From: Panicum virgatum
Lineage: Eukaryota; Streptophyta; Magnoliopsida; Poales; Poaceae
DNA: 64,000 nt
Direction: 5' to 3'
Assembly (NCBI RefSeq): GCF_016808335.1
Contig: NC_053153.1
Span: forward strand, 12,163,033-12,227,032
The notes under the pieces are model-generated. The model saw nothing but the letters and a program-made list of their open reading frames with translations. It did not search any database and was not told the DNA's origin. Below, one piece after another: positions 49,196-62,296 of this stretch. The position numbers were made by a program, and so were the translations under genes. Each line of letters begins with the position of its first letter. Positions within the stretch are counted from its first letter, which is position 1.

Positions 49196-49338
49196 ATCGG
49201 TGCTACATTTTTTTTCTTGGCGGGAACGGCTTGTGATAGAGTGCATCTTGTTTGTCTCGAAGAACTGGGGGGAATATCTATTCCAATGTCAAAAAATTTT
49301 ACCATGTTTAGTAGCTTTTCAATGGCCTCTCTTGCGAC
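49196..49338 (+). pseudogene. ndhD: ndhD fragment
   Basis: Encodes [13 protein letters not shown] and [20 protein letters not shown], a membrane segment of plastid NDH subunit 4. It begins at the nuclear junction and is joined directly to rpl2 at 49338. Confidence 0.88.
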
Positions 49339-49486
49339 AGAATCAAAAAGACATATCTGGTAGAATCGTAACCATAGACGATCCTAATCGAAATGCATAA
49401 TTTGTCTCATACACTATGGGGATGGTGAGAAGAGATATATTTTACATCCCACAGGGGCTATAATTGGAGATACTATTATTTCTGGA
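49339..49486 (+). pseudogene. rpl2: rpl2 fragment 1 (exon 1 part)
   Basis: Reads [14 protein letters not shown], then DPNRNA, before a small deletion breaks the frame. Nucleotide identity continues to about 49486, at the codons for GDTIVSG. Other rpl2 pieces are at 55837-56112 and 61688-61785. Confidence 0.88.
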
Positions 49487-49632
49487 GTTATTCTATTAAA
49501 AAAACCATGTGTCATATAACAATTGTACTAAATATAGTAAAGAAATCTAAATAATCTTTAGATCAATCCAAGATTTCGATTCCCAATAAAAAAAGAAATA
49601 GAATAGAAAAATATGGTAAGAAATCCCAGGAT

Positions 49633-49790
49633 CTAGAAATTCATTTCGTACAATTGAATCTTTTCAAACTGTTTCTTTTTTAGAACCAAAAAAACTTGTG
49701 CCAAAATAACAGATGCGAAGAAGAACAAAAGGCCTTGGACGCGCAATGGATCCTGAAGCACTATTTTTGCATCCCCCTGACCAAACCCTC
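49633..49790 (-). pseudogene. petA: petA C-terminal fragment
   Basis: The minus strand encodes [20 protein letters not shown], the membrane anchor and [15 protein letters not shown] with the natural stop at 49633. This is the end of cytochrome f; the middle part is at 53087-53323. Confidence 0.92.
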
Positions 49791-49964
49791 CGCCAATTAC
49801 AATTTTTTGCAATTGTAAGGGGATTTTCAAGTATTTATCTAAAGGAAGGAACAAACGAGGATAAGAGAAAATTGCTTCTAATTTGTTTTGTACAAGTAAG
49901 ATATATGGCATAATATTCTTCCATTTTTATATGAAAGGCATTTCTCCATTCCACTCCATTTAGA

Positions 49965-50223
49965 TCTCTTCTTGCTTACGATTAACCTCTTCTGGAACCT
50001 TTCTGGAATGAATCCACTTTTCTGGGAAGATGGAACATTTTTGGGTAATGTGCCCAGGTTTTTTTCGGAAAACCATATGGTTCTTTATGGATCCTCTTAT
50101 ACATTATGTTCGATATCAAGGAAAGGCAATTCTTGCATCAAAAGGAACTCTTCTTTTAAAGAAGAAATGGAAATCTTACGTTGTCAATTTCTCGCAATAT
50201 TTTTTCTCTTTTTGGACTGCACT
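49965..50223 (+). pseudogene. matK: matK fragment
   Basis: Encodes LRLTSSGTFLE, then a segment with [20 protein letters not shown], then [19 protein letters not shown], the grass form of the plastid intron maturase. An in-frame stop follows LE, and the fragment ends in a stop after FSFWTAL. Confidence 0.88.
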
Positions 50224-50607
50224 TTAGAATATTTTTTAGTATTTTTTTGGATAAATAAGAAAAGGTGCACGATCTCGATGAATTACTTCTGAATAACTTC
50301 AGAAATCATATGGAAGAACCATAGCATTTCGCGACTCATTGGTAAATTTACTTTGATTCTCTATAGACCAATAATGTGAGACCATTAACACGGTTAAAGC
50401 TAAACTGCTTGAAGTCTGGGCAAAAAGGGGTACTCTTTCTACAACTACATTAGTATTAGTCTCGAAATTCTTTAAATGGGAAATAGCTAGTGTGGAATTT
50501 ATCTGATATAGAACGCCCATATCGATAAAATAGTTTGAACTATTTACTAGAAGGGCCCAGCCCTTTTTCCAATGCCGAATCGACGACCTATGTATATATA
50601 AAAAAAG

Positions 50608-50856
50608 AAACCACCGTCGGATCACTAAGGCCGACTTTCGTCTCTGCTCGACGGGTGAGTCTTGCAGTCAAGCTCCCTTCTGCCTTTGCACTCGAGGACC
50701 AATATCCGTCTGGCCTGAGGAATCCTTTGCACGCCTCCGTTACCTTTTGGGAGGCCTACGCCCCATAGAAACTGTCTACCTGAGACTGTCCCTTGGCCCG
50801 CGGGTCTGACACAAGGTTAGAATTCGAGCTCTTCCAGAGTGGTATCTCACTGATGG
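50608..50856 (-). pseudogene. rrn23: 23S rRNA fragment (plastid)
   Basis: The minus strand contains the conserved block GGGGCGTAGGCCTCCCAAAA, the GGAGGCGTGCAAAGG region and the GAGACGAAAGTCGGCCTTAG stretch of the large-subunit RNA 3' half. It ends at a run of C at 50863. Confidence 0.9.
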
Positions 50857-50877
50857 CTCGCCCCCCCCCCCCCCAGA

Positions 50878-50990
50878 AGGGGGAAGGATGAATCGCTCCC
50901 GAAAAGGAGTATATTGATTCTCTCCCAATTGGTTGGATCGTAGGGGCGATGATTTACTTCACGGGCGAGGTCTCTGGTTCAAGTCCAGGA
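50878..50990 (+). pseudogene. trnI-GAU: trnI-GAU intron end and partial 3' exon
   Basis: GGAAGGATGAATCGCTCCCG through TTGATTCTCTCCCAATTGGT is the plastid trnI group II intron 3' end. The 3' exon GGGCGAGGTCTCTGGTTCAA begins at 50963 and is cut after AGTCCAGGA, losing the acceptor arm. Confidence 0.85.
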
Positions 50991-51209
50991 AATTCTATTG
51001 AAGCACAGAACTGGTTGAAGATTACGAAGCGCTTTGAATTTGAATAAGACCACTCTATATTTTCATAAAATAGGTGGTTTGGTTGTTGATCCATTAATCA
51101 AATAATTTAGGTAAGAAGATAAAATCAAGAATTTCATTATATCCCTTTCTTCTACCTTCGATTGTATATCATATTTCATAAGGATAAACAATAGGGATAG
51201 GCTCTGGAA

Positions 51210-51582
51210 CGCGTATACAACTTAACCGTACACCACTTTTAGCAATGGCTCGTAATGCGGCACCTCTTCCGCTACCAGCACCTTTTACCATAACTTCTGC
51301 TCGTTGCAAACCCACTGTACGAATAGCATCTACTGCTGTTCTTTGACCAGCGTAGGGTGATGCTTTTCTTGAGCTTTTGAATCCACAAGTACCTGCGGAG
51401 GACCAGAAAACCACCCGACCCTGTGGGTCTGTAACGGTTATAATGGTATTGTTGAAACTGGCTTGAACATGAATAACACATTTTGTTATTCTACGTGCAC
51501 TCTTCCATAAACTAAAACGGGCATTCCTACGCAAACCAATACGCACTTTCTTACGTGAACCTATTTTTGGTGGGGGTGCCAT
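51210..51582 (-). pseudogene. rps11: rps11, nearly complete, C-terminus replaced
   Basis: From the ATG at 51582, about 125 residues match grass plastid ribosomal protein uS11 ([40 protein letters not shown]). The natural C-terminal RPPKKRR region is missing: the reading changes after LSCIR to unrelated residues ending near 51169. This is the longest protein-coding piece in the block besides petB. Confidence 0.9.
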
Positions 51583-52029
51583 ACGCAAAAAGGAAGCGAC
51601 TCATAGAATGGCAGAGGCAAATAGAGCTCTTGCACATTTTCGTTAATCCATGAACAGAATCTAGGTATGTAGACACATGGATCCATACATCTCGATCGGA
51701 AAAGAATCAATAGAAGGAGAATCGGACGATATCTTTTTCGAAACAAATAAAAAGGAAAATAAAGAGAAAACAGAAATCATGATCAACTAAACCCTCTCGG
51801 GGGCTTGCTTAAGAATAAGAAAGAGGAATCTTATGGAAATAGCATGGAATAAGGTTTGATCCTATTCATGGGGATTCCGTAAATATCCCATTCCAAAAAT
51901 CGAAACATTCGGAGATTGGTTGCAGTTACTAATTCATGATCTGGCATGTACAGAATGAAAACTTCATTCTCGATTCTACGAGAATTTTTATGAAAGCATT
52001 TCATTTGCTTCGCCCAGGGCATAAGGGGC

Positions 52030-52235
52030 ATGATGACTTGGCCTCATCCTCTCCTTCCTCCGGCTTAACACCGGCGGTCTGTTTAGGGTTCCAAACTTAT
52101 AGTGGCAACTAAACAGGAGGGTTGCGCTCGTTGCGAGACTTAACCCAACACCTTACGGCACGAGCTGATGACAGCCATGCACCACCTATGTCCGCGTTCC
52201 CGAGGGCACCCCTCTCTTTCAAGAGGATTCGCGGC
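52030..52235 (-). pseudogene. rrn16: 16S rRNA fragment (plastid)
   Basis: The minus strand contains CATGGCTGTCATCAGCTCGT, GTTGGGTTAAGTCTCGCAAC and the GGAGGAAGGAGAGGATGAGG block, the region around helices 34-38 of small-subunit RNA. Confidence 0.92.
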
Positions 52236-52240
52236 ATGTC

Positions 52241-52324
52241 AATTAAAGATCCAGATCACGAAATTGCATTTCAATTATTCGCGAAAGGATATCAATTGCT
52301 AGAACCCTCGATAAAAGAAAGGGA
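52241..52324 (+). pseudogene. rpoB: rpoB fragment, N-terminal region
   Basis: Encodes [20 protein letters not shown] and EPSIKERD, near the N-terminus of the plastid RNA polymerase beta subunit. It abuts rrn16 on the left and ndhI on the right without spacer. Confidence 0.88.
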
Positions 52325-52326
52325 TG

Positions 52327-52634
52327 TACAAACTCCGAAATCAATACTATAATTAAGCAATTGTTTCCTTTTAATATCCTTTTCAAATCTCCAATCCACA
52401 AGAGGTAGATCTATTGGGCATACGCGAACACATACTTCACAAGCAATGCATTTATCAAATTCAAAGTGTATTCGCCCCCGGAAATGCTCCGATGTAATTG
52501 ATTTTTCATAAGGGTAGTGAATCGTTATAGGTAAACGATTTGTGTGGGATAAGGTAATTATGAAACCTTGACCAATGTATCTTGCGGCACGTATTGTTGA
52601 CCATAACTAATGAACCCAGTTAGCATAGGGAACA
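52327..52634 (-). pseudogene. ndhI: ndhI fragment with first 4Fe-4S motif
   Basis: Starts at the natural MFPM (52634). It reads [19 protein letters not shown] and the cluster motif [18 protein letters not shown], then ends at NYSIDFGVC just before the second cluster. Confidence 0.92.
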
Positions 52635-53027
52635 TATTCTAAATATATATGAAAAAGGTATGTTTCTTTCTCTTGTTTGAGAGAACTTTTGTGTTGAAAA
52701 TATTCTTACTCTTATTGTATTGTCCAAGGATCTAATGAATTATGGGTTTAATAGATCCTCTTTAGCAGAAAGACGTATATTCCTTGCTCATTATCAGACA
52801 ATCACTTATTCCCAAACCTCGTGTGGCACATTCGTTTATGCTGAGAACCAGTAGCCGATGCTCTTCGACTCACTCCCGCTGGAAAGAAAGTAGTGCTATC
52901 CACTGCTGGGCTAGCTCCCCAATCCTTCCTAGATCCTATAAGCCTACCCGCTCTGTTTCCTGCCTTGTTTCAATAACCGTACCTGCTTTCTTAAGTCTTA
53001 CTTTCCGACGGATATTCGTAACCGTAG

Positions 53028-53323
<296 letters not shown>

Positions 53324-53372
53324 ATCCAGACTTGGATGCTCAAGTGGAATTTGGAACATTCCAAAAAGTTGG
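53324..53372 (+). pseudogene. psbB: psbB C-terminal fragment
   Basis: Encodes [19 protein letters not shown], the lumenal C-terminal motif of CP47, fused in frame after the petA piece. Confidence 0.85.
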
Positions 53373-53574
53373 AGATCCTATTCTTCTTTCCCGGGGAAGG
53401 GTATACTTAAAAAGAATAAAGGGTTAATTCGTTCTCGATAGCCATTTCTTTAACAAGTGAATGGGAACATACTCTAGACCGGAATCCGAAGAAAGTACTA
53501 CTTGATCATTTCCACCAAAATTTCTAGATCCTGGGATTTCTTACCATCAAGTTAGAAAAAAGCCTCGATTTCTG

Positions 53575-53790
53575 GAATTCCTTATTTCTATCTCATGCAA
53601 AAGAAGGTTTCATGTACGGTTTTGGAATAGCGGTGGGTACTGTGATGTTGTCACTGACTATGATTATCTAACAGTTCAAGTACAGTTGATATAGTTGAAG
53701 CACAGTCCAAATATGGTTTTTTTGGATGGAATCTTTGGCGTCAGCCTATAGGTTTTCTAGTTTTTCTAATTTCTTCTTTGGCAGAATGCT
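53575..53790 (+). pseudogene. ndhA: ndhA intron end and exon 2 start
   Basis: Group II intron 3' end with GTGATGTTGTCACTGAC, then exon 2 reading [20 protein letters not shown] and [15 protein letters not shown]. The splice boundary is near 53680. Confidence 0.85.
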
Positions 53791-54204
53791 CTTTTGGATT
53801 CTTAAGACCACCCTTGCAGTAGGATACCGTCTGCTTTAGGTTCTTTATTATCTCTTTCGAGGGGTTTTTAGGATCGTTCAGGCTATATTTAGTCTATTTT
53901 GGCTTTTACTGTCTACTTTTCTCAGGGAGATGGGTCGAATTCCGGCATTGAATAGATCCGCGGATAAGAATATTTGTCCATCTGTAATTGAGATTACATT
54001 CATAGGAATATAGGCGGTCTAATTCGAGTTAGACAATAAACCAATAACGATTCATAAAAGCTAAATCTTGTAATCAATGGTGGGCCAATAATGAATTTTT
54101 TTTTGCATATGTATTAAGACGCTTGGTCTGATTTCGAAATTGTCCAGAGTTTTTTATGTTGTTTTCATTGCAAAATGATGGATCTCCTTCCCATTAGGAG
54201 CCTA

Positions 54205-54449
<245 letters not shown>

Positions 54450-54451
<2 letters not shown>

Positions 54452-54678
54452 GGCGTATATCGCGGAAGCTGGATTATTACGCGCTATTTTTGGTTTTGAG
54501 GTATCCACTTCAAAAGAAACTTCTCTCAAACTACCTATAGGTGGAAGAGGGCGCGTTATCGATGTGAAATGGATCCAGAGGGACCCCCTTGACATAATGG
54601 TTCGTGTATATATTTTACAGAAGCGTAAAATCAAAGTTGGGGATAAAGTAGCCGGAAGACACGGGAATAAGGGGTCTC
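54450..54678 (+). pseudogene. rpoB: rpoB fragment, C-terminal third
   Basis: Encodes [40 protein letters not shown] and the conserved [14 protein letters not shown]. The gene continues, inverted, at 60403-60655, sharing the bases AATAAGGGG at both break ends. Confidence 0.92.
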
Positions 54679-54920
54679 CACCCAATTAGAATTAGGGGAA
54701 ATAAAACATAAATGGAGAAAGTTCTCATCATATTATAAGATCAGACAATAGAAGAAAAAAGTCCCTAATTCTGCCGAACATTCTGAGCACGTGAAAAGTG
54801 AATAGCCTAAAGATAAAAAAAGTCTATCATTTTTTTAACAGCAGTTCTTATAGCTCCTTTGGCATTTTCGGCCCATTGTTGTATCCGATTCAACAATTGA
54901 TACATATTTATTCTCCTCTA

Positions 54921-55340
<420 letters not shown>

Positions 55341-55464
55341 CCAGGAATTTGGGGTATATTTTTGGAGAAAAAAAAGAAACTCCACCCTTCATTGTTGATA
55401 ATACAAAATCCCTATTAACTCCTTTGGATGGGCCTTTTCCCCATAAGGATATTGAATACAACGA

Positions 55465-55552
55465 ACCCGCTACAGATCAGTTGATTGGAATGAAATTTGG
55501 AACGGGTATACTTGACGATGACGATATGAATTACTTAAAAAATAAATGTATT
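55465..55552 (+). pseudogene. rpoB: rpoB fragment, middle
   Basis: Encodes [20 protein letters not shown] and NYLKNK. It is followed by an unassigned stretch to 55680. Confidence 0.87.
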
Positions 55553-55836
55553 TGTTCGGGACATGAGTCCCTAATGCCGAATCAAGAGATTTGTTGTGGA
55601 ATTTGTCATTTAAGTAAAGTAATAATATTAAGAACTGATCATCTAACCCCATTGAAAAATATTGAAAAATGAAATTGGATTTTCGGGGGAATTTTGGAAT
55701 AAAAGATTAATAAAGAATTTAATTTGAAAAAAGTTCTTTCTATTTCGGATTATTTCTTTTTCAATAGGATGGATTTCATCCTCTTTTTGGAGAAAACAGT
55801 TAAATATTCCCCTATTCCTTCTTATTTTAACATTTG

Positions 55837-56112
55837 GTATCCCAAAACTGCTTAGCAACAGTCGGACAAGTGGGTAATGTTGGGGTGAACCAAAAAAGTT
55901 TGGGTAGAGCCGGATCTAAGTGTTGGCTAGGTAAACGCCCCGTAGTAAGAGGGGTAGTTATGAACCCTGTGGATCACCCCCATGGGGGCGGTGAAGGGAA
56001 AGCCCCCATTGGTAGAAAAAAACCCACAATCCCTTGGGGTTATCCTGCGCTTGGAAGAAGAACTAGGAAAAGGAAAAAAATATAGTGATAGTTTTATTCT
56101 TCGTCGCCGTAA
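55837..56112 (+). pseudogene. rpl2: rpl2 exon 2 C-terminal part
   Basis: Encodes [40 protein letters not shown] and [14 protein letters not shown]. An extra A in the A-run at 56075-56081 causes a TAG two codons early; the natural end is near 56112. Confidence 0.93.
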
Positions 56113-56422
56113 TGAAACCGCCAGTAGTCGCGAATATCTCCTTCTTCCCTAACCCAAGATTGGAGAAAGAAGATCGAGAACCAGGCTTGCTTAGCTTACC
56201 AAGCTAGCTTACTAAGCTTAGCGCGGAGGAATTTTTCTAAGATGGCAGAGCTAGCCAGAAGGTAGCCTAGCTTGCTTCTAGAAGATTCTATAGTGATCCA
56301 CAGGAATCAGCCTCGGGTGACGCCTCCCTAGTCGTCGGGAGATGACTATGAAAACACCTCTCTGGTCCTCGAATTGAAAGAGAGATTGAGAGGGATCAAG
56401 AATCCTAATTCTCGCTATTTGG

Positions 56423-56457
56423 CCAAGAAATCGATATTCAAAATCATTCCATTCGGA
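56423..56457 (-). pseudogene. ndhH: ndhH short fragment (duplicate)
   Basis: A 35-bp sequence encoding [12 protein letters not shown], identical to part of the copy at 57289-57324. Confidence 0.8.
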
Positions 56458-56828
56458 ATTCTTTGCTTTCTTAAAGCGTCGGGCTTCTAAATTCTCATAA
56501 GGTCCTCATTCAACCGGGTTATTCTATTCCACTTCTAGATAGACAAACGAACTAAAGGAGAATACTTAATAATACGGCGAAACATTTATACATGATATTA
56601 TTACTACGAAGGATAACCAACGATCAAAACGTCTAGTTTAAAATTCTATTGCTTCATCCGATCCAGGCAAATTGCCAAAGCATTTGACGGTTGACACATT
56701 GCAATTACAACCTCTACTTATCTTATCCAATCTTATCCAAAATTCCCATATAAATGACTTTAGGACTGGTAAATAATATTAATAAGAGCGTAAAGGCTTT
56801 TATTCTATAAATTTTTCTAAAATACAAA

Positions 56829-56955
56829 ATTCTTTGTAGTTAATGATGAAATTCTAATGTTCCTAAATTCTATGGCCTCTCCCAGTCTCGACGATTCGCG
56901 AGAAAATAACTATTATTCTTTTAAGTTAACTATTATTTGAAGTTAGCCGCCATGG
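56829..56955. repeat. Inverted duplicate, copy A
   Basis: About 125 bp ahead of trnL-UAG that recurs inverted at 59521-59647. It contains the block CGACGATTCGCGAGAAAATA. Confidence 0.9.
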
Positions 56956-57025
56956 CGAAATTAGTAGACACGCTGCTCTTAGGAAGCAGTGCTCAAGCAT
57001 CTCGGTTCGAGTCCGAGTGGCGGCA
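56946..57025 (+). tRNA. trnL-UAG: Plastid-derived tRNA-Leu(UAG), complete copy
   Basis: 80 nt with a type II variable arm. The acceptor stem GCCGCCA pairs with TGGCGGC, the anticodon loop is CTCTTAGGA (anticodon TAG), and the T arm contains GGTTCGAGTCC. A few substitutions relative to usual plastid copies (GCGAAATTAG, CTCAAGCAT) leave the cloverleaf plausible. It lies in nuclear-inserted DNA without known promoter support, so I expect it to be silent, though internal A/B boxes could in principle drive it. Confidence 0.8.
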
Positions 57026-57171
57026 TTCTCGAAAAAGAATACAGACATGATCGATTGTGGATTTTGCTATCCATCATTTTCCATAGTAATGAAAATTCTC
57101 TTGGCTCGACATAGTCTGTTCTATTCGTCCCGAACCGAATTTGCGCTGGGTTGCCAGGTGGACGAATTTTC

Positions 57172-57324
57172 CATCTCCAGGGGAAAAGACTATCATCTCC
57201 TACCAGATAAATTCCTAATTCACCTTTTGGAGCTTCTACTCTTACATAAAGCTCTTGCTTGATAATTCAAAATTGGGCGAAGGTTTTTTACCAAGAAATC
57301 GATATTCAAAATCATTCCATTCGG
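57172..57324 (-). pseudogene. ndhH: ndhH C-terminal fragment
   Basis: Encodes [19 protein letters not shown], then [10 protein letters not shown], then [15 protein letters not shown] before changing to other sequence. It is fused in frame downstream of the nad3 start. Confidence 0.9.
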
Positions 57325-57470
57325 ATATCAAAGAAACTAGCGGACTGATCACTAAATAGATAAAAATAGGTGCAAATTCCGACATCACCAAAGCCCACTT
57401 CGTTCTCTCGCTCTCCTCGCAGCGCTCCTTGCTCGCGGAGCGGCATACCGAAAAAAAAGGATTTGATTTG
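57323..57470 (-). pseudogene. nad3: Mitochondrial nad3 5' end with upstream sequence
   Basis: From the ATG at 57385 the minus strand encodes [20 protein letters not shown], the start of plant mitochondrial NADH dehydrogenase subunit 3, not of plastid ndhC. The flank with GCTCGCGGAGCGG words is also typical of grass mitochondrial DNA. It is joined to plastid ndhH at 57323. Confidence 0.85.
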
Positions 57471-57539
57471 GCATTATTCAACAACAAAAAAAAGAAAAAT
57501 TTCGACAAATTCCTTTTTTTTTAAAATTATGTGATAATT

Positions 57540-57758
57540 ATGAGAACCAATCCTACTACTTCGCGTGCCGGGGTTTCCACAATTGAAGAAAAAAGCACAA
57601 GGCGTATTGATCAAATTATTGGACCCGTGCTATATATCACTTTTCCCCCGGGCAAGTTGCCTTATATTTATAACGCTTTGATAGTCAAGAGTCGATACAC
57701 TGCCGATAAGCAAATTAATGTGACTTGCGAGGTACAACAATTATTAGGAAATAATCCT
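57540..57758 (+). pseudogene. atpB: atpB 5' fragment
   Basis: Starts at the natural ATG with [18 protein letters not shown], then [17 protein letters not shown] and [12 protein letters not shown], about 73 codons of the ATP synthase beta subunit, then unrelated residues to the stop at 57803. Confidence 0.92.
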
Positions 57759-57979
57759 TCTTACAAACAGAATTGGCTTGTTATTTTTAATGGAATGAAA
57801 TAAATATTCACGCTTTCTGACATAGAATCCCCTGGATGGGTTAGGTACATAGGATATGTATGAAATCTACATGGTTAGAATTGCCATAACGACTATATTG
57901 AGTTTCTGAAATGAGAATTCTCATAGATGATACAAAAAGCAATGTACTAAAAGCAGGAAAGTAGCAGTTCTGGGAATCG

Positions 57980-58633
<654 letters not shown>

Positions 58634-59027
58634 TTAGAAAAAAAAAGTTCAAAACTTCACCAGCCGCGGTATTCGATCGATTTGCCGTGAAGATATGAAA
58701 TAAGAAAAATCCCTAATTTCTTCTTTGTGATGATAATGCCAAAAAATATCAAGTTGGCTCATCTGTCTTTCTTTCCCGTATGTCGATCATTAGAGGCCTC
58801 TTGACTTTTCTCCTCCCTATTTTTTATTTATTTGATTTTTTGATTTTTACAAGTAAAAAATCAAATAAAAATTTATAGTGGTTTTCTGATAGAAATTATC
58901 TTGTTGCGATCCTATGAATCAATTCAATTAAAACCTTAGATTCATACTAGAGCCATGATGATTGAGTCTCAAGCTAAACAAAAGGCAAGGGTTCTTCGAA
59001 TAAGAACCGCTTGATGATCATTTATTT

Positions 59028-59113
59028 TGCCCATCGGCGCTCTAACAAAAATACTTGTATGCACCAAAAACCTCGGGTTCCGCAGGGTAAATCCATTAAA
59101 AAAGGGCAAATTT
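59028..59113 (+). pseudogene. rpoB: rpoB fragment
   Basis: Encodes [20 protein letters not shown] and SIKKGQIL of the beta subunit. Confidence 0.85.
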
Positions 59114-59402
59114 TAGGGGGGGGATAATACGTGAATAGAATATAGTAAAAGAAAAAAAGAAAAAGGAAAAAACCTACGAATCTTTCATGCTTAAAAATGG
59201 CGCGAGATGCTTCAATCGAGATCCTTCAAAAAAAAAGAATGTAAATTGCTCCTATAGTGGCCAAATAAGGCTTAGCTGCTCTTAGAACAAAGGAGTCCAT
59301 ATTAATAATGAAAATTTGACCTGATTTTTTATGTGCGATTTAAATAGACATGCATTTTCACAAATAAATTGAAATTGGATATAGCAATAAATCAGCAAAA
59401 TT

Positions 59403-59450
59403 CTTTTTATTTTAGATAGAAGAAATGTTTCTTCTATCTAAAATAAAAGA
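59403..59450. repeat. Hairpin
   Basis: TTTTATTTTAGATAGAAGAA and its reverse complement are separated by a few bases, a plastid-type spacer stem-loop. Confidence 0.8.
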
Positions 59451-59520
59451 ATGCACCCTTCTATCCAAATCCAATTTGCATCGATACAATAAATCCAAAT
59501 TCCAGAATCCAGCAGTAGAT

Positions 59521-59647
59521 GAATTAACTTCAAATAATAGTTAACTTAAAAGAATAATAGTTATTTTCTCGCGAATCGTCGAGACTGGGAGAGGCCATAG
59601 AATTTAGGAACATTAGAATTTCATCATTAACTACAAAGAATTTTGTA
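59521..59647. repeat. Inverted duplicate, copy A'
   Basis: Reverse complement of 56829-56955. Confidence 0.9.
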
Positions 59648-59690
59648 TTGGGACTGAGACACGGCCCAGACTCCCACGGGGGGCAGGTTT
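59648..59690 (+). pseudogene. rrn16: Tiny 16S rRNA fragment
   Basis: GGGACTGAGACACGGCCCAG followed by ACTCCCACGGG is the helix 11-12 region of small-subunit RNA. It is separate from, and opposite to, the piece at 52030-52235. Confidence 0.8.
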
Positions 59691-59710
59691 TTTCCTTTTT
59701 TGTTTGATTT

Positions 59711-59747
59711 GAGAACCCCCTTGAACGTCTTTTCAAGGGGTTCTCAA
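59711..59747. repeat. Stem-loop, terminator-like
   Basis: TTGAGAACCCCCTTGAA and TTTCAAGGGGTTCTCAA form a stem around a short loop. Confidence 0.75.
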
Positions 59748-59785
59748 AAATTCGAGATAGATCTAATTAGATTTTTTTTTATTTT

Positions 59786-59923
59786 TTCTGTATGAATCGA
59801 TATTATTCCAATTTCTTCCCGAAACTCCCAAGAAAAATCCCGAATTGGATCCAAAATTGACGGGTTAATGTGAGCTTATCCATGCGGTTAGGCACTCTTC
59901 AAATAGGAATCCATTTTCTAACT
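59786..59923. repeat. Duplicate B1 of a plastid-like segment
   Basis: It shares about 75 bp with 61239-61313 (same strand) and about 140 bp with 61557-61697 (inverted). The core word is CCCGAATTGGATCCAAAATT. Confidence 0.88.
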
Positions 59924-60398
59924 GGCTTTCCTGCTTTGGTGAGTCGTCCGAGATCCTTTCGATGACCTATGTTGTCTTGAAGGGATATCTATATGATCCG
60001 ATCGATTGCATAAGACCCGCAGTAGAAATAGAACGGGGAAAGTATACAGAAAAGACAGTTCTTTTCAATTAACTTAGGTTTTACCAAGATCTTAGCTGCT
60101 ATTCAAAATTCAATGTCTACTATTCCAAAGACAATGAAAATAAGTAGGACCCAAAAACTTGTGGGGTTCTATTGATGCCTTGAATAACATGTAATTTCCC
60201 TATAGACAAGGAACAAATAAGAGAAAAAAGGAATTCTGTTTCGGGACCAAGCAAAACTGGATTGCTGTGCCATAGGAAGGATAGCTATACTAATTCGGTA
60301 TACTCAAAATACACCTTTGGTACAAAATTGACAATCTCACAAGGATGAAATATCAGTAATTTTCTATTTACTGGTCGATCCCATCTTTTATGGAATCA

Positions 60399-60680
<282 letters not shown>

Positions 60681-60865
60681 TCAAACTAAATTGAAAAAAA
60701 AATAAAAGAATCTTTTATTCCTCTTCCACTCTCCAAAGCAACAAAAGTACCTCAACTAAAGAGGTACCCTGACAAGAAAAGAATTGGTAATTAGTGCGGA
60801 AAAGAGTCTAGAATGCCAGGAATCCAAAAGATTCTTCTTTTCTGACTTATTCATTCAATTCATTT

Positions 60866-61343
<478 letters not shown>

Positions 61344-61389
61344 TCATAAAAATTCTCGTAGAATCGAGAATGAAGTTTTCATCCCCTTC

Positions 61390-61558
61390 AAACAGGGCTT
61401 ATTGCTATCGATTCAATGATCCCCATAGGGCACGGCCAGCGAGAGTTAATTATTGGGGACAGATAGACTGGCAAAATAGCAGTAGCCACATATACAATTC
61501 TCAATCAAAAAGGGCAAGATGTAATATGTGTTTATGTAGCTATCGGTCAAAGAGCAGT
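61390..61558 (+). pseudogene. atpA: atpA fragment
   Basis: Encodes [23 protein letters not shown], a stop in place of Gln, then [20 protein letters not shown] and IGQRA. This is the nucleotide-binding region of the ATP synthase alpha subunit. Confidence 0.9.
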
Positions 61559-61697
61559 TAGAAAATGGATTCCTATTTGAAGAGTGCCTAACCGCATGGA
61601 TAAGCTCACATTAACCCGTCAATTTTGGATCCAATTCGGGATTTTTCTTGGGAGTTTCGGGAAGAAATTGGAATAATATCGATTCATACAGAGGATC
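61557..61697. repeat. Duplicate B2, inverted copy of 59786-59923
   Basis: Reverse complement of B1, including CCGCATGGATAAGCTCACAT. Confidence 0.88.
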
Positions 61698-61785
61698 TAT
61701 AGCACCTGCTGCTCTAGCTAATTGCCCACCCCTTCCATGTGTGATTTCTATGTTATGTATGGCCGTGCCTAAGGGCATATCGGTT
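61688..61785 (-). pseudogene. rpl2: rpl2 fragment 2 (middle)
   Basis: Encodes [20 protein letters not shown] and QLARAAGA, the piece of rpl2 that belongs between 49486 and 55837. Confidence 0.9.
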
Positions 61786-62296
61786 GAAGTAGATTCTTCT
61801 TTTTTCTCAAAAAAACCCTTCCCAAACTGTACAAGCTTCTTCCAAAGCATACGGCTTTCTAGATGTATATGACGATCTCTAGACAGATGGATCTTATATG
61901 AATCGTATGATGAAGTACCACATGAGTGGATATATAGAAAATGAATCCAAATCTGCCGAATCGCTCATGTTATGATCTTCTACATCCTAGGTCTCCGCGT
62001 TCCGTCATCAGGCTTATGTTCTTCATGTAGCATTCAGATCTAATGACCCCTTTTCATCAATGGACTCCTAACGTCTACGAAGGAGTGTGGTTCGTTCGAC
62101 AAATTCCTACCTCTATCTATCTCTGAGGTGTTTGGGTTTTGCAAAACTCCATAGACATGCAGAAGAGAAATGATATCCCCACTCCGACCAAGACAAAACT
62201 TTTACCAAAAGTTTATTGTGATCTTTTTGTTCAAATAACAACAGCGACGGGTTCTTCACCCATACGGGGATGGAGCGACAGAAGTATGGAAATAGG

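Noticed and set aside
50299..50625. Minus-strand ORF containing VPLFAQTSSSLALTVLM
   Set aside because: It looks like organelle sequence, but I could not match it to a known gene and it is probably a chance or intergenic frame; no function claimed.
51210..51582. rps11 as a working gene
   Set aside because: The N- and C-termini are replaced and neighbours are unrelated plastid fragments. It is a nuclear pseudogene copy.
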